Shown piece after piece: positions 1 through 8,128 of a stretch of 64,000 nucleotides of DNA. The position numbers and the translations under genes are program-made. This DNA is from Natronosalvus caseinilyticus. GTDB taxonomy: Archaea > Halobacteriota > Halobacteria > Halobacteriales > Natrialbaceae. The stretch covers positions 434,001-498,000 of the forward strand of contig NZ_CP071596.1 in the NCBI RefSeq assembly GCF_017357105.1, given 5' to 3'. Numbering within the stretch: position 1 is the stretch's first letter; every line of letters starts with the position of its first letter. Under the pieces are notes generated by a model. The model did no database searches. It was not told the origin of the DNA and saw only the letters and a program-made list of their open reading frames with translations.

Positions 1-255
1 TACAGTCAGGACGGAAGCACCGACGAACTGTTCGTCCCGTTCCGGGACAAGACGACGGGACAGCAGAGTTACCGCGGCGGCCGGTACATGGAACTCGAGG
101 TCGACGGCGACCTCGAGGACGGCCAGGACCTCGTCGTCGACTTCAACCTCGCGTACTCACCGTTCTGTGCGTTCAGCGAGACGTTCGACTGCCCGCTCCC
201 GCCCGAGGAGAACTGGCTCGAGGTGGCGATTCCGGCGGGAGAGAAGGCGTACTGA
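1..255 (+). CDS. DUF1684 domain protein, C-terminal part
   Basis: The frame is open from base 1 to the TGA at 253-255, giving 84 residues, so the 5' end lies outside the window. The peptide has the C-terminal hallmarks I associate with DUF1684: an aromatic YRGGRYMEL stretch, VVDFNLAYSPFCAF, and the Cys-containing DCPLPPEENWLEVAIPAGE segment near the end. The family is cytoplasmic and widespread in bacteria and haloarchaea with no established reaction. The next gene is convergent, 60 bp away. Confidence 0.85.
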   Translation, partial: YSQDGSTDELFVPFRDKTTGQQSYRGGRYMELEVDGDLEDGQDLVVDFNLAYSPFCAFSETFDCPLPPEENWLEVAIPAGEKAY

Positions 256-315
256 GGGGCCAGGAGAAAGCATCCTGAGCAGCGAGGAAACCGTACTGAG
301 CGGGAATCGAGAGCG

Positions 316-996
316 TCAGGGCGCGACGCCCACCGTCAGGAGCGTCCCGTACTCCCGGTACCGTTCGACCATAGCCTCGCGCGTCTCCCAGTCGTCGGTG
401 GGGAAGGCGCTCTCGTCCGGGATCTCGGTCTCGCGATCCGGAATCGAATCCTGCTCGGCGACGTACAACCCCGCCTCTTGGAAGGCCTCCCGGTACTGGT
501 CGCGACTCCAGCGGGTCATCTCGACCGAGATGGTGTCCTGCCAGCCGTGTGAGTGGACGTTCTCCTCGTAGTAGTTGACGGCGCAGTAGAAGGTCCCGCC
601 CGGGCGAAGCACCCGGGCGACTTCCGCGAGCGCCTCGTGGGGGTCGGCGGCGTAGTAGAACGCCTCCATCGTCCAGACGTGGTCGACGCTGTCGTCGGCG
701 AACGGGAGAGAGCCGAAGTCGCCGACGACGTAGCCGACGCGCGAATCGTCGGTGTAGCTCGCGGCGTTGCGGGCCATCTCGGGCGCCCCGTCGAGCCCGT
801 AGACGGCTCCAGCGTCGTTCGTCTCCCGGAGGGCGCGTCCGGCGTAGCCGCTGCCACACCCCAGGTCGAGTACTGTGTCGCCCGCTTCGACCGGCATCCG
901 CGCGAGCGCGTGTTTCGCCGTGTGCCAGTGGCGCGCCTCCATCCCCTTATCGCGGCCGTCGGCCGCCCACTCGTCGAACTCCTCGCGAACGCTCAT
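316..996 (-). CDS. Class I SAM-dependent methyltransferase
   Basis: 226 residues, a usual size for the UbiE/Methyltransf_11 group. Motif I, VLDLGCGSG, sits at residues 42-50. An acidic residue follows (GLDGAPEM), then the GDFGSLPFADDSVDHV motif and the RVLRPGGTFYCAV strand. The substrate cannot be told from sequence. The ATG at 994-996 is the first in frame. An A/T-rich TATA-like stretch lies on the minus strand at 1024-1031, and a strong palindrome lies at 1065-1086. AdoHcy, its by-product, would be removed by the adenosylhomocysteinase encoded 2 kb away, but that link is only inferred. Confidence 0.9.
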   Translation of the reverse strand: MSVREEFDEWAADGRDKGMEARHWHTAKHALARMPVEAGDTVLDLGCGSGYAGRALRETNDAGAVYGLDGAPEMARNAASYTDDSRVGYVVGDFGSLPFADDSVDHVWTMEAFYYAADPHEALAEVARVLRPGGTFYCAVNYYEENVHSHGWQDTISVEMTRWSRDQYREAFQEAGLYVAEQDSIPDRETEIPDESAFPTDDWETREAMVERYREYGTLLTVGVAP

Positions 997-1064
997 GCGC
1001 CTACTCGAGCGCGAGTGTGGGAAGAATTTTCGTTTCGCGACGGGCGCGAGGCGCGACCAACACG

Positions 1065-1086
1065 TTTTTTAGGACGGCCTAAAAAA
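1065..1086. promoter_or_regulatory. Perfect palindrome, possible DtxR-family operator
   Basis: Two 9-nt arms, TTTTTTAGG and CCTAAAAAA, are perfectly complementary around a 4-nt centre (ACGG). The core TTAGG-N3-GCCTAA resembles half of the known DtxR/IdeR iron-box pattern, and haloarchaea carry DtxR-type metal regulators. It lies 70-90 nt before the methyltransferase start and about 160 nt before the TATA box of the next plus-strand gene. The assignment to a regulator is inference; the palindrome itself is seen directly. The G+C-poor outer arms make a terminator less likely. Confidence 0.5.
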
Positions 1087-1280
1087 GAACTGGTGGAGGG
1101 ACCCAGTACAGCCGAACCCGTGGGCATCGGGTGCGCGTCGGCCGTCCATCGAAGCCCTCCGTTCTGTCCCATTTCGTCCAACGGAGACCACCGGGTACGT
1201 CGGACCGGTCGGAAGTCGGAAACCGACCGCCGACGCACATCCGCATCCTTAAGTCAATCCCGGAACTTGTTCACGCCAGT

Positions 1281-1859
1281 ATGGAGTACGCGCTCGAAAT
1301 CGAGGGGACGCCAGAGACCGTACCAGGGGGGACGGGGATTCTCCTCCTGCACCCGAGCACCGGCGAAACCGACCGCATCGACACCGACTTCCTGAAGACC
1401 GACACCGATTCGTTCCTCGTCATCTCGACGCGAACCACCGCTCGTGAGGTCACCCAGAAACTCGAGTACTACGACGTCGACGAGTCCCGCGCCGTCATCC
1501 TCGACACGCTGAGCATCGAGCGAGGCTACTCCCGGCGCTCGAGCGACGACGTCCACTACGTCGCCGCCCCCGACGACGTCGACGGCATCGTTCGCCAGGT
1601 CGAGCGCTTCCTCGAGGAAAACGACGGAAAGGTACGGCTGAGTTTCGACTCGGTTACCGAACTCGCCTACTACGCCGGCGAAGACGCCGCCCTCGAGACC
1701 GTCGAACGGCTGGTGGGATTGCTCGAGGAACACGACGCCGTCGGCCTGTTTCACCTCTCCGAGGAGGTCCACGACGCCGACGTCGTCGATCAGTTCCGAG
1801 AGCTGTTCGCCGGGATCGTCGACCTGGACGAGGACGGGACCGTCACGGCGGAGTTCTGA
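1281..1859 (+). CDS. Haloarchaeal RecA/KaiC-like protein without P-loop (DUF7090-like)
   Basis: 192 residues from the ATG at 1281. A TATA-like CCTTAAG at 1248-1253 is 28-33 nt before it, which fits a leaderless transcript and rejects longer in-frame extensions. The protein begins with ALEIEGTPETVPGGTGILLL, which aligns with the start of a KaiC/RadA-type domain, but the glycine-rich loop lacks the GKT/GKS of a Walker A. Later strands (FLVISTRTTAREVTQKL, VILDTLS, VRLSFDSVTELAYYAG) follow a RecA-like order. I recognise it as a conserved haloarchaeal family usually labelled DUF7090/HTR-like; the family number is from memory. It probably does not bind ATP normally. Confidence 0.75.
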   Translation: MEYALEIEGTPETVPGGTGILLLHPSTGETDRIDTDFLKTDTDSFLVISTRTTAREVTQKLEYYDVDESRAVILDTLSIERGYSRRSSDDVHYVAAPDDVDGIVRQVERFLEENDGKVRLSFDSVTELAYYAGEDAALETVERLVGLLEEHDAVGLFHLSEEVHDADVVDQFRELFAGIVDLDEDGTVTAEF

Positions 1860-1917
1860 ACGGCGGTTCGCGAGCGCGGGTCTGTATTCGAACTTCGAAC
1901 ACTCACAACTCGAGGAG

Positions 1918-2718
1918 TTACGCTCCCTCGAGCGCCGCGAACGTCTTCTCGGCCCACCGGACCGCGTAGGACGGGCCGTGGTCGCGGTAGGCGCTCGTGT
2001 CGAGGGCCGCGAACGGTGCCGGTAACTCGAGGCCGTGTTTGATCGCCGCACACGCGAGTTCCGTCGCGTCAGCGAGGTCCGTCTCGCCGCGGGCGACGGC
2101 CCCCGGAAGTTCGGCGACCCGCCCCTCGAGTCGCGTCCCGGCGTCTTTCCACGCCTCCGCCAGTTCGGGGTGGGTGTCCGCGTCCGTCCAGGACCGAAAG
2201 ACCTCACGCGTTTGGAGCCCTGTCCAGCCGTCGTACAGCGCCGCGGCGATCTGGTAGGTGGCGTTGGGCTCGAGCGGGACGGCCGCGTCGAGGTCTCGAT
2301 ACGTCTCCTCGAAGAACCCCAGGAAGTGCTCGGGCACCTCGAGGCCGAGCTCGACGAGCGCCTCCGCGAGTAAAAAGTCCAGAAACGGTTCCGGAGTGCC
2401 CTGAACGCGGCTCTTGACCAGCACGACCGGCGGCCTGGTTTGGCGCGTCCAGACGATGCTCCCGTCGCCGGGCATCCCGATTGTGAAGTCGCGGCCGGCG
2501 TAGCGAGCGAGCAGTCGCGGGGCGTCCTCGGGGAGCCACTCGGCGGGGTAGGTCGACGGCTCGAGGGATTCGACCAGCAAGCCGAGGTCCTCCGCCTGGG
2601 CCGGCGGGAGCGTCTCGAAGTCCCTCCCTGCGTCAAGGACGAGTGCGTCGGGGACGTGTTCCTCGCGAACGGCGTCGACGGCCGGTGAGAGGCGGCGCTC
2701 CTCGAACATCGCGTTCAC
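1918..2718 (-). CDS. Conserved haloarchaeal protein (DUF7089-like)
   Basis: 266 residues from a GTG at 2716-2718, or 263 from the ATG at 2707-2709. The GTG overlaps the TGA of the upstream 30-codon ORF as GTGA, a common translational-coupling arrangement, so I prefer it. The protein is soluble, acidic and alpha-helical, with many Leu/Ala-rich helices and aromatic patches (HFLGFFEETYRDL, YDGWTGLQT). No catalytic motif or membrane segment is visible. The DUF number is from memory and no function is known to me. Confidence 0.7.
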   Translation of the reverse strand: MNAMFEERRLSPAVDAVREEHVPDALVLDAGRDFETLPPAQAEDLGLLVESLEPSTYPAEWLPEDAPRLLARYAGRDFTIGMPGDGSIVWTRQTRPPVVLVKSRVQGTPEPFLDFLLAEALVELGLEVPEHFLGFFEETYRDLDAAVPLEPNATYQIAAALYDGWTGLQTREVFRSWTDADTHPELAEAWKDAGTRLEGRVAELPGAVARGETDLADATELACAAIKHGLELPAPFAALDTSAYRDHGPSYAVRWAEKTFAALEGA

Positions 2719-2807
2719 GCGGCGACGATCGACTGGGCGACGAACAGCAGCGCCAACAGGGTAGAGGCGGCGATCGTGGTGACGACGACCTTCGTTGCAG
2801 TGCTCAT
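2715..2807 (-). CDS. Small single-span membrane protein, 30 aa
   Basis: ATG at 2805-2807 (minus) opens a 30-residue peptide, MSTATKVVVTTIAASTLL followed by ALLFVAQSIVAA, nearly all of it one hydrophobic helix. The TGA at 2715-2717 overlaps the GTG of the downstream DUF gene (GTGA). A good TATA box, TTTTAAG, lies at 2833-2839, 26-32 nt before the ATG, as expected of a leaderless haloarchaeal gene. Promoter, coupling and hydrophobic composition together support a real gene, although it is shorter than usual annotation cut-offs. Function unknown; it may anchor or regulate the downstream protein. Confidence 0.6.
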   Translation of the reverse strand: MSTATKVVVTTIAASTLLALLFVAQSIVAA

Positions 2808-2927
2808 GGCGCCAACTCGGCGAGCGATTCGCTTAAAACCATCTGTCTGGTCTTCGATCCCGCTCGAGCAGCGACTCGAGCGTTCGGTCCGACGACCGAT
2901 ACATCGGCCGCCACCGGCAACGGGCGT

Positions 2928-4244
2928 CTATGTCCCGTGGTCCCACGAACCCATGTACTCGCGCTGGACGTCCGTCAGGTCGTCGAACGCGACGCCGTCG
3001 GCGGCGAGTTTGATCTCGGCGATCTCCCTGTCGAGTTCGTCCGGAACGTCGTGGACGCCCGGCCCGTACGCATCGCCGTTCTCGACCATCTCGCGGACGC
3101 AGGCAGCTTGGATGCCGAAGCTCTGGTCCATGACCTCGACCGGGTGGCCGAGCGCGATGGGGGCTGCGAGGTTGACCAGTCGTCCCTCTGCGATCACGTT
3201 CAGGCGGCGGCCGTCCGCGAGTTCGTAGGCCTGTACGCCGTCACGGGCCTCGTAGGTGTCGACGGCGAGGTCAGCGAGCCCATCGAGGTCGACCTCGATG
3301 TCGAAGTGGCCCGCGTTGGCCAGCAAGACGCCGTCCTGCATGACCTCGAAGTGCTCCTCGACGATGACGTCTCGGTTGCCCGTCGTCGTGAGGAAGACGT
3401 CGCCGACCTCGGCGGCCTCGGCCATCGGCATCACGTCGTAGCCCTCCATGTGGGCCTCGAGTGCCCGGCGGGGCTCGACTTCGGTGACGATCACGTTCGC
3501 GTTCTGGCCGGCGGCCTTCTTCGCGACGCCCTTCCCGCAGTAGCCGTAGCCGGCCACGACGACGTTCTTGCCGGCCCAGGAGAGGTTCGTGGTCATCGCG
3601 ATGGACGCGAGGGAGGACTCGCCGGTGCCGTGGACGTTATCGAACAGCCGCTTCATCGGCGTGTCGTTGACCGCGAAGACGGGATACTCGAGCGCGCCGT
3701 CTTCGTCCATTGCGCGCAGGCGGTGAACGCCCGTGGTCGTCTCCTCGGCGCCGCCGACGATGCCGTCGATGAGTTCGGGGTAGTCTTCGTGGACGGCCGC
3801 GACGAGGTCCATCCCGTCGTCGACGGTGATCGTCGGCTCGAGGTCGAGGGTCGCGTGGATCGCGTCGTAGTATTCGTCGCCGTCGACGCCGCGTTTCGCG
3901 TAGCTCGTAATGTGCTCGTGGGTGTCGAGCGCCGCGCTCACGTCGTCGTGGGTCGACAGGGGATTACAGCCGGTGATGGCGATTTCGGCGCCGCCGTCGG
4001 CCAGCACCTCGACGAGGTTCGCCGTCTTGGCCTCGACGTGCATCGCCATCGCGATGCGCTCGCCCTCGAGGGGTCGGTCGGCCTCGAACTCCTCCCGGAG
4101 CGCGGTGAGGATCGGCATGTGCTGGGCGGCCCAGTCCATCTTGCGACGGCCCTCCTTGCGCGCGGACTCGAGGTCCTGGACGTCCGAGTCGGGGTCCGCG
4201 GCGGCGGCCGATAGCTGGTCGCTGATCGGTGGATAGTCGGTCAT
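2928..4244 (-). CDS. ahcY: Adenosylhomocysteinase
   Basis: 438 residues from the ATG at 4242-4244. An in-frame ATG 27 nt further upstream would extend it, but a TTTTGAG element at 4269-4279 sits 25-35 nt before 4244 and favours the shorter form. The enzyme reversibly splits S-adenosylhomocysteine to adenosine and homocysteine using bound NAD+. The NAD-binding loop VVAGYGYCGKGVAKKA is clear in the middle, and the substrate domain has NPLSTHDDVSAAL and the HGTGESSL segment. The C-terminus, YMGSWDHGT, is short, as in archaeal members. It works with the methyltransferase and the MTA/SAH-type deaminase nearby in the methyl cycle (inference from context). Confidence 0.96.
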   Translation of the reverse strand: MTDYPPISDQLSAAAADPDSDVQDLESARKEGRRKMDWAAQHMPILTALREEFEADRPLEGERIAMAMHVEAKTANLVEVLADGGAEIAITGCNPLSTHDDVSAALDTHEHITSYAKRGVDGDEYYDAIHATLDLEPTITVDDGMDLVAAVHEDYPELIDGIVGGAEETTTGVHRLRAMDEDGALEYPVFAVNDTPMKRLFDNVHGTGESSLASIAMTTNLSWAGKNVVVAGYGYCGKGVAKKAAGQNANVIVTEVEPRRALEAHMEGYDVMPMAEAAEVGDVFLTTTGNRDVIVEEHFEVMQDGVLLANAGHFDIEVDLDGLADLAVDTYEARDGVQAYELADGRRLNVIAEGRLVNLAAPIALGHPVEVMDQSFGIQAACVREMVENGDAYGPGVHDVPDELDREIAEIKLAADGVAFDDLTDVQREYMGSWDHGT

Positions 4245-4578
4245 GTTCCGATAGAGACGGAGGGCGCTCAAAACCCTACCGAAGGCGGGTCGGGTTGCGA
4301 GGGAGTCGGCGTTTCGACGGCGTAATCGGACCTCGAACGACGACGAGTCCGAAGAAACCTGTCGGTTTGGGTGTGGAGTAGACGGCTCGAGGAGGTCGCA
4401 ATTCGCGGGGGAGTTCAGAGCAGGGTATCCGGCGAGGAGCGTAGTGGGTGCCTCTGACAGCGACCGCGTCCGGTACGCTCCCCCAGCAGCGCGTTCGACC
4501 CGAAGCCGGTTGGGGGGGTTAGTCCGGGTTCGGGTGCTGGTTCGGGCTCGATTCGGGTTCGATCGTGGTAGAGCGGGG
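4245..4578. other. Intergenic stretch with ahcY promoter
   Basis: No supported gene. The left edge holds the ahcY TATA region near 4269-4279. Around 4518-4562 there is a low-complexity run of GGTTCGGG/GGTTCGAT-like words, just downstream of the acidic secreted protein gene. Frames crossing the run have no gene-like composition. Confidence 0.5.
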
Positions 4579-5400
4579 TTAGCTGTCGTCGCCGTCCTCG
4601 TCTTCGTCTACGTCTTCGCCGTCGTCACTGTCTTCATCGTCATTGTCGTCGTCTTCGTCAGCTTCGTCGATCCCGTCAACTTCTTCCCCATCGTCGTCCG
4701 CATCGCTGTCAGGACCCGCGTGGGCTGGCGGGCCGCGCTTGTCGTCTTCGTCTCTGTCCGGCGAGCCGCGACGGTCGTCATCAGCGTCATCGCCTTCGTC
4801 GTCGGCGTCACCATCGTCGTCTGCATCGCCGTCAGGACCCGCGTGGGCTGGCGGGCCGCGCTCGTCGTCGCTCGGTGGACCGGCGTGATCCGGGGCGTTC
4901 CCGGGGTTGTTCTGGACGACGAAGTTCGCGACGGCGATTCCGAACGGACCGTCCGTGTCGTTACGGTTTTCCTCGATGAACTGCGAGACGAGGGCACCGA
5001 AGGAGTCAGCCGACTCGTCGTCGTCACCGTCTTCGTCGTCGGCCGCCTCGAGCGTCACGCTCGTGGTGGCCGTCACGTTGTCGGCGGACGCCGTGAGATC
5101 GACGGAGACGTTCTCCTCGGGGGTCGGCAACGCGACGGTCCCGTTCTCGTCGGCCGTGTACGTTCCGTTACCCGCGTAGGAGTCGTTCTCGTCACTCGGG
5201 GCGACCTCGAGCGTGGCGTTGTCGGCTGCCGTTCCGTTTCGTTCGATCGTCACGACGACGTCGTCGGTCTGGTCGACGTCGATCGTGAGCAGCGATTCAG
5301 TCGTGTCCTCGCTGGCCATGGCCGCCGCACCGAGCGGGGCCAGCACCGAGAGGATCATCGCCGCAGCCAGTACCGCTGCGGTGAGTGTGTAGCGTCTCAT
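4579..5400 (-). CDS. Secreted acidic protein with Asp-rich repeats
   Basis: 273 residues. A Sec-type signal peptide is evident (MRRYTLTAAVLAAAMILSVL, cleavage near AAAMASED). Residues 30-120 look like one beta-sandwich domain with several N-x-T/S sequons (NGT, NAT, NDS, NVS, NVT). A short conserved-looking helix, SFGALVSQFIEENRND, follows. The last 110 residues are almost pure Asp/Glu/Gly and contain two copies of RGPPAHAGPD with a DADDDG follow-on. It is probably a cell-surface or exported protein whose acidic tail is disordered or cation binding. A TATA-like TTTATC at 5428-5433 is 28-33 nt before the ATG. No family recognised. Confidence 0.75.
   Translation of the reverse strand: MRRYTLTAAVLAAAMILSVLAPLGAAAMASEDTTESLLTIDVDQTDDVVVTIERNGTAADNATLEVAPSDENDSYAGNGTYTADENGTVALPTPEENVSVDLTASADNVTATTSVTLEAADDEDGDDDESADSFGALVSQFIEENRNDTDGPFGIAVANFVVQNNPGNAPDHAGPPSDDERGPPAHAGPDGDADDDGDADDEGDDADDDRRGSPDRDEDDKRGPPAHAGPDSDADDDGEEVDGIDEADEDDDNDDEDSDDGEDVDEDEDGDDS
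4690..4869. repeat. In-frame 57-bp direct repeat
   Basis: Copies at 4690-4746 and 4813-4869 differ at only three positions, all synonymous or nearly so. They encode the two RGPPAHAGPD-containing units of the acidic secreted protein. The spacing of 123 nt keeps the reading frame, which suggests recent tandem duplication with divergence of the linker. Confidence 0.85.
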
Positions 5401-5587
5401 CCCGGCTGGACCACCCTCGAGAGTACTGATAAACCCCGTCAGCAGTTCGGATCCGTTGATGGTCGTTTTAGCCGTCCGAGAATCGTTTATAGCGTTTATA
5501 GAATAAGCTGAGTGTTCAACGTACGTTCACGACTAGGACGGACCTGGGCCGACCGTTCGTTCCGTTGAACAGTACGACCGACCCCGG

Positions 5588-6877
5588 TCAGGCCACCCGC
5601 TCGAGGACGGCCGCAGCGTGCTCGGTCGCTCGTCGTCGAACGGCGGCCTCGTCGAGCGTCTGGACGACCCGGTCGCGCATCAGCACCTGCCCGTCACAGA
5701 CCGTGTGACGGACGTCGTTCGCGGCGGCCGCGTACGTCAGGTGGCTCACGAGGTCGTGACGGGGCGTCAGGTGGGGCGCCTCGAGGTCGATCACGGCGAG
5801 GTCGGCCGCGCCCCCGACCTCGAGGCGGCCACTCTCGAGACCGATGGCGTCGGCGCTCCCCCGGGTGAGCATCTCGACGACAGCCTCGGCGGGGACCGCG
5901 CTGGCGTCGTTCGCGGCGAGTTTGCCGAGCATCGCGGCGTCGCGGGCCTCGTCGAGCATCGAGAGGTCGTTGTTCGAGGCGGCGCCGTCCGTTCCGAGGC
6001 CGACCGTGGCCCCCGCGTCGAGGAGTTCCTGGACCGGCGCCATGCCACTGGCGAGTTTCATGTTCGACGCCGGGCAGTGGATCACGCCGGTCCCGGTCTC
6101 GGCGAGCAACTCGATCTCGCGCTCGTTCAGGTGAACGCCGTGGGCGACGAAGTCCTCGGACTCGAGCATCCCGACGTCGTCCGCGTACTCGAGCGGGCGA
6201 ACGCCCTGTTCCTCGACGATGGGGTGGACCTCGTCGGTGGTCTCGTTCGCGTGGTAGTGAATCGGGACGTCCGCGGAACGGGCCTTCGGGATGAATTCCT
6301 CGAGAATCTCCTGAGAGACGGTCGTCAGCGAGTGGGGCATGAACGCCGTCGAGATGCGGCCGTCGGCCGCGCCGTCGAACTCCCGGGCCACGTCGAGGCT
6401 CTCCTGGGCGTCCGCTCGCGCGTCGGCTTCGTCCTTGCCGACGGTGACGATGCCGTGGCCGAGTCGCGCCCGGAGGCCGGCCTCCTCGACCGCGGCGGCG
6501 ACCTCGGGCATCTCGAAGTACATGTCGGCGAAGCCGGTGACGCCGCCCTTGATGAACTCGAGCAACCCTAGCTCGGTGCCTGCCCGGACGTCCTCGGCGG
6601 AGAGGGCGGCCTCGGCGGGCCAGATGTCCTCCTGCAGCCAGGCGTCGAGGGGTTTGTCGTCGGCGTACCCCCGCAGGAGCGTCATCGCGACGTGGGTGTG
6701 GCCGTTCACGAAGCCCGGCGTCACCAGACAGTCGGTCGCCTCGAGCGTCTCGTCGGCCGTGAGACCTTCGCCGATCTCGAGGATCTCGCCGGTCGATTGA
6801 TCGATCAGTACGTCCGCGCGGTCGACGGTTCCATCGGGGCGGAGGCAGTCCCCGCCGACGATTGCCAGCGTGGTCAT
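5588..6877 (-). CDS. 5-methylthioadenosine/S-adenosylhomocysteine deaminase-type amidohydrolase
   Basis: 429 residues, typical of the MtaD/SAH deaminase/5'-deoxyadenosine deaminase branch of the amidohydrolase superfamily. Metal ligands are visible: H60 and H62 in FVNGHTH, the HYHANE histidine near residue 209, HGVHL, and the Asp of GTDGAASNND. The family deaminates adenosine-type nucleosides such as SAH, MTA or 5'-deoxyadenosine to the inosyl form. The location near ahcY supports a role in nucleoside salvage from the SAM cycle; the exact substrate is not decided by sequence. The ATTAAC element overlapping the stop codon of the upstream kinase gene (near 6904-6909) can serve as a leaderless TATA box. 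Confidence 0.9.
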   Translation of the reverse strand: MTTLAIVGGDCLRPDGTVDRADVLIDQSTGEILEIGEGLTADETLEATDCLVTPGFVNGHTHVAMTLLRGYADDKPLDAWLQEDIWPAEAALSAEDVRAGTELGLLEFIKGGVTGFADMYFEMPEVAAAVEEAGLRARLGHGIVTVGKDEADARADAQESLDVAREFDGAADGRISTAFMPHSLTTVSQEILEEFIPKARSADVPIHYHANETTDEVHPIVEEQGVRPLEYADDVGMLESEDFVAHGVHLNEREIELLAETGTGVIHCPASNMKLASGMAPVQELLDAGATVGLGTDGAASNNDLSMLDEARDAAMLGKLAANDASAVPAEAVVEMLTRGSADAIGLESGRLEVGGAADLAVIDLEAPHLTPRHDLVSHLTYAAAANDVRHTVCDGQVLMRDRVVQTLDEAAVRRRATEHAAAVLERVA

Positions 6878-6903
6878 TACGCGACGTTTCGGTGGGGGAG
6901 GTG

Positions 6904-8055
6904 TTAATCTGCCGTCTCCGATTTCGACGCCGCCTCGCTCTCCGCCGATTCGTCGGCCAGCGGAAGCGTGAACACGAACGTCGACCCCTCCCCAGGATCG
7001 GACTCGACCCAGATACGCCCGTCGTGGCGGTCGACGATGCGCTTACACAGCGCCAGTCCGATCCCCGTCCCCGGATGTTCGTCGCGGGTATGCAGTCGCT
7101 CGAACACGTCGAAAATCCGATTCTGGTTCTCCGGGCTGATCCCGAGTCCGTCGTCCGTCACGCTCACCCGGCACCGCTCTCCGTCCCGTTCCGCGTCGAT
7201 ACGAACGGTCGGCGACTCCTCGTCGGTGTACTCCAGGGCGTTGCTCAACAGGTTCTGGAAGAGCTGTCGGAGTTGCTCGGCGTCGCCACGAACCGTCGGA
7301 AGCGAGCCGACCGTGAGCTCCGCCTGTGACGCTCCGATCTTCATCCGCAGGTCCGAACGCACGTTCTCGACGACCGTCTCGAGGTCCACCGGGTCGAACG
7401 ACCCCGACTCGGTGTCGACCCGCGAGTACTCGAGGAGCGCCTTGATCATCCGATGCATGCGTTCGGCGCCGTCGACGGCGAACGCGAGGAACTCCTCGGC
7501 GTCCTCGTCGAGGTCGTCGCCGTATCGATTCTCGAGCAACTGGAGGTAACTCGAGACCATCCGCAGGGGTTCTTGCAGGTCGTGACTGGCGGCGTAAGCG
7601 AACTGCTCGAGTGCGCGGTTGGACTCCTCGAGTCGGGTGACGTTGTGCATCAACTCGAGGGACTGCTGACGGCGGGCGAGCAAGGAGTTGAGCTGTCGAA
7701 CCAGCGGCTCGCGTTCGATCGGCGCGGTGACGATCTCGTCGACCAGGAGCGAGCCGTCGTTCTCGTCCGGGTCGGGGAGGACGATCCGGGGGTTCGTCCG
7801 TTCCCGCCGAACGAGGACGACTGGACAGAACGCCGGATCGCTCTCCTCGACGCGCTCCTCGAGGGCCGCGTGGTAGTCGGGAAACGAGAAGTCGTCGACC
7901 AGATAGGCGTCGGCCTCGACGACCGACTCGTCGGTGACGACCTCGTAACGGTCCTCGAGCAGGCGCCGGACGGCGGCTCGATTCCGCTCCTGGGAGATCA
8001 GGAGCTGAACGCGGCTTTCGGACCGTCGTCGCTCGACGCGGTTCGAGTCACTCAT
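6904..8055 (-). CDS. Histidine kinase with degenerate receiver-like N-terminus
   Basis: 383 residues, soluble. Residues 15-125 resemble a receiver/response domain (VQLLISQERNRAAVRRLLED) that lacks the usual phospho-acceptor Asp pattern. The H-box AYAASHDLQEPLRMVSSYL places the phospho-His at about residue 158 in the style of phytochrome-like kinases. The HATPase domain follows with the N box (LFQNLLSNALEY), G1 (VTDDGLGI), F box and G2 (GTGIGLAL). It lies 73 nt downstream of the kaiC-like gene on the same strand, so the two probably form one operon and one signalling unit. No separate receiver target is encoded nearby. Confidence 0.9.
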   Translation of the reverse strand: MSDSNRVERRRSESRVQLLISQERNRAAVRRLLEDRYEVVTDESVVEADAYLVDDFSFPDYHAALEERVEESDPAFCPVVLVRRERTNPRIVLPDPDENDGSLLVDEIVTAPIEREPLVRQLNSLLARRQQSLELMHNVTRLEESNRALEQFAYAASHDLQEPLRMVSSYLQLLENRYGDDLDEDAEEFLAFAVDGAERMHRMIKALLEYSRVDTESGSFDPVDLETVVENVRSDLRMKIGASQAELTVGSLPTVRGDAEQLRQLFQNLLSNALEYTDEESPTVRIDAERDGERCRVSVTDDGLGISPENQNRIFDVFERLHTRDEHPGTGIGLALCKRIVDRHDGRIWVESDPGEGSTFVFTLPLADESAESEAASKSETAD

Positions 8056-8128
8056 TGGTCAGGGGTATCGGTTGGAGGGGCATCGATCGACTCGAGCGTC
8101 GGTGGTCGTCGATCGACTCGAGTGCCGG

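Noticed and set aside
2643-4214. Very long open frame antisense to adenosylhomocysteinase
   Set aside because: Codon-position GC in this high-GC genome keeps the opposite frame open; composition is Val/Asp/Arg shadow-like and ahcY is certain.
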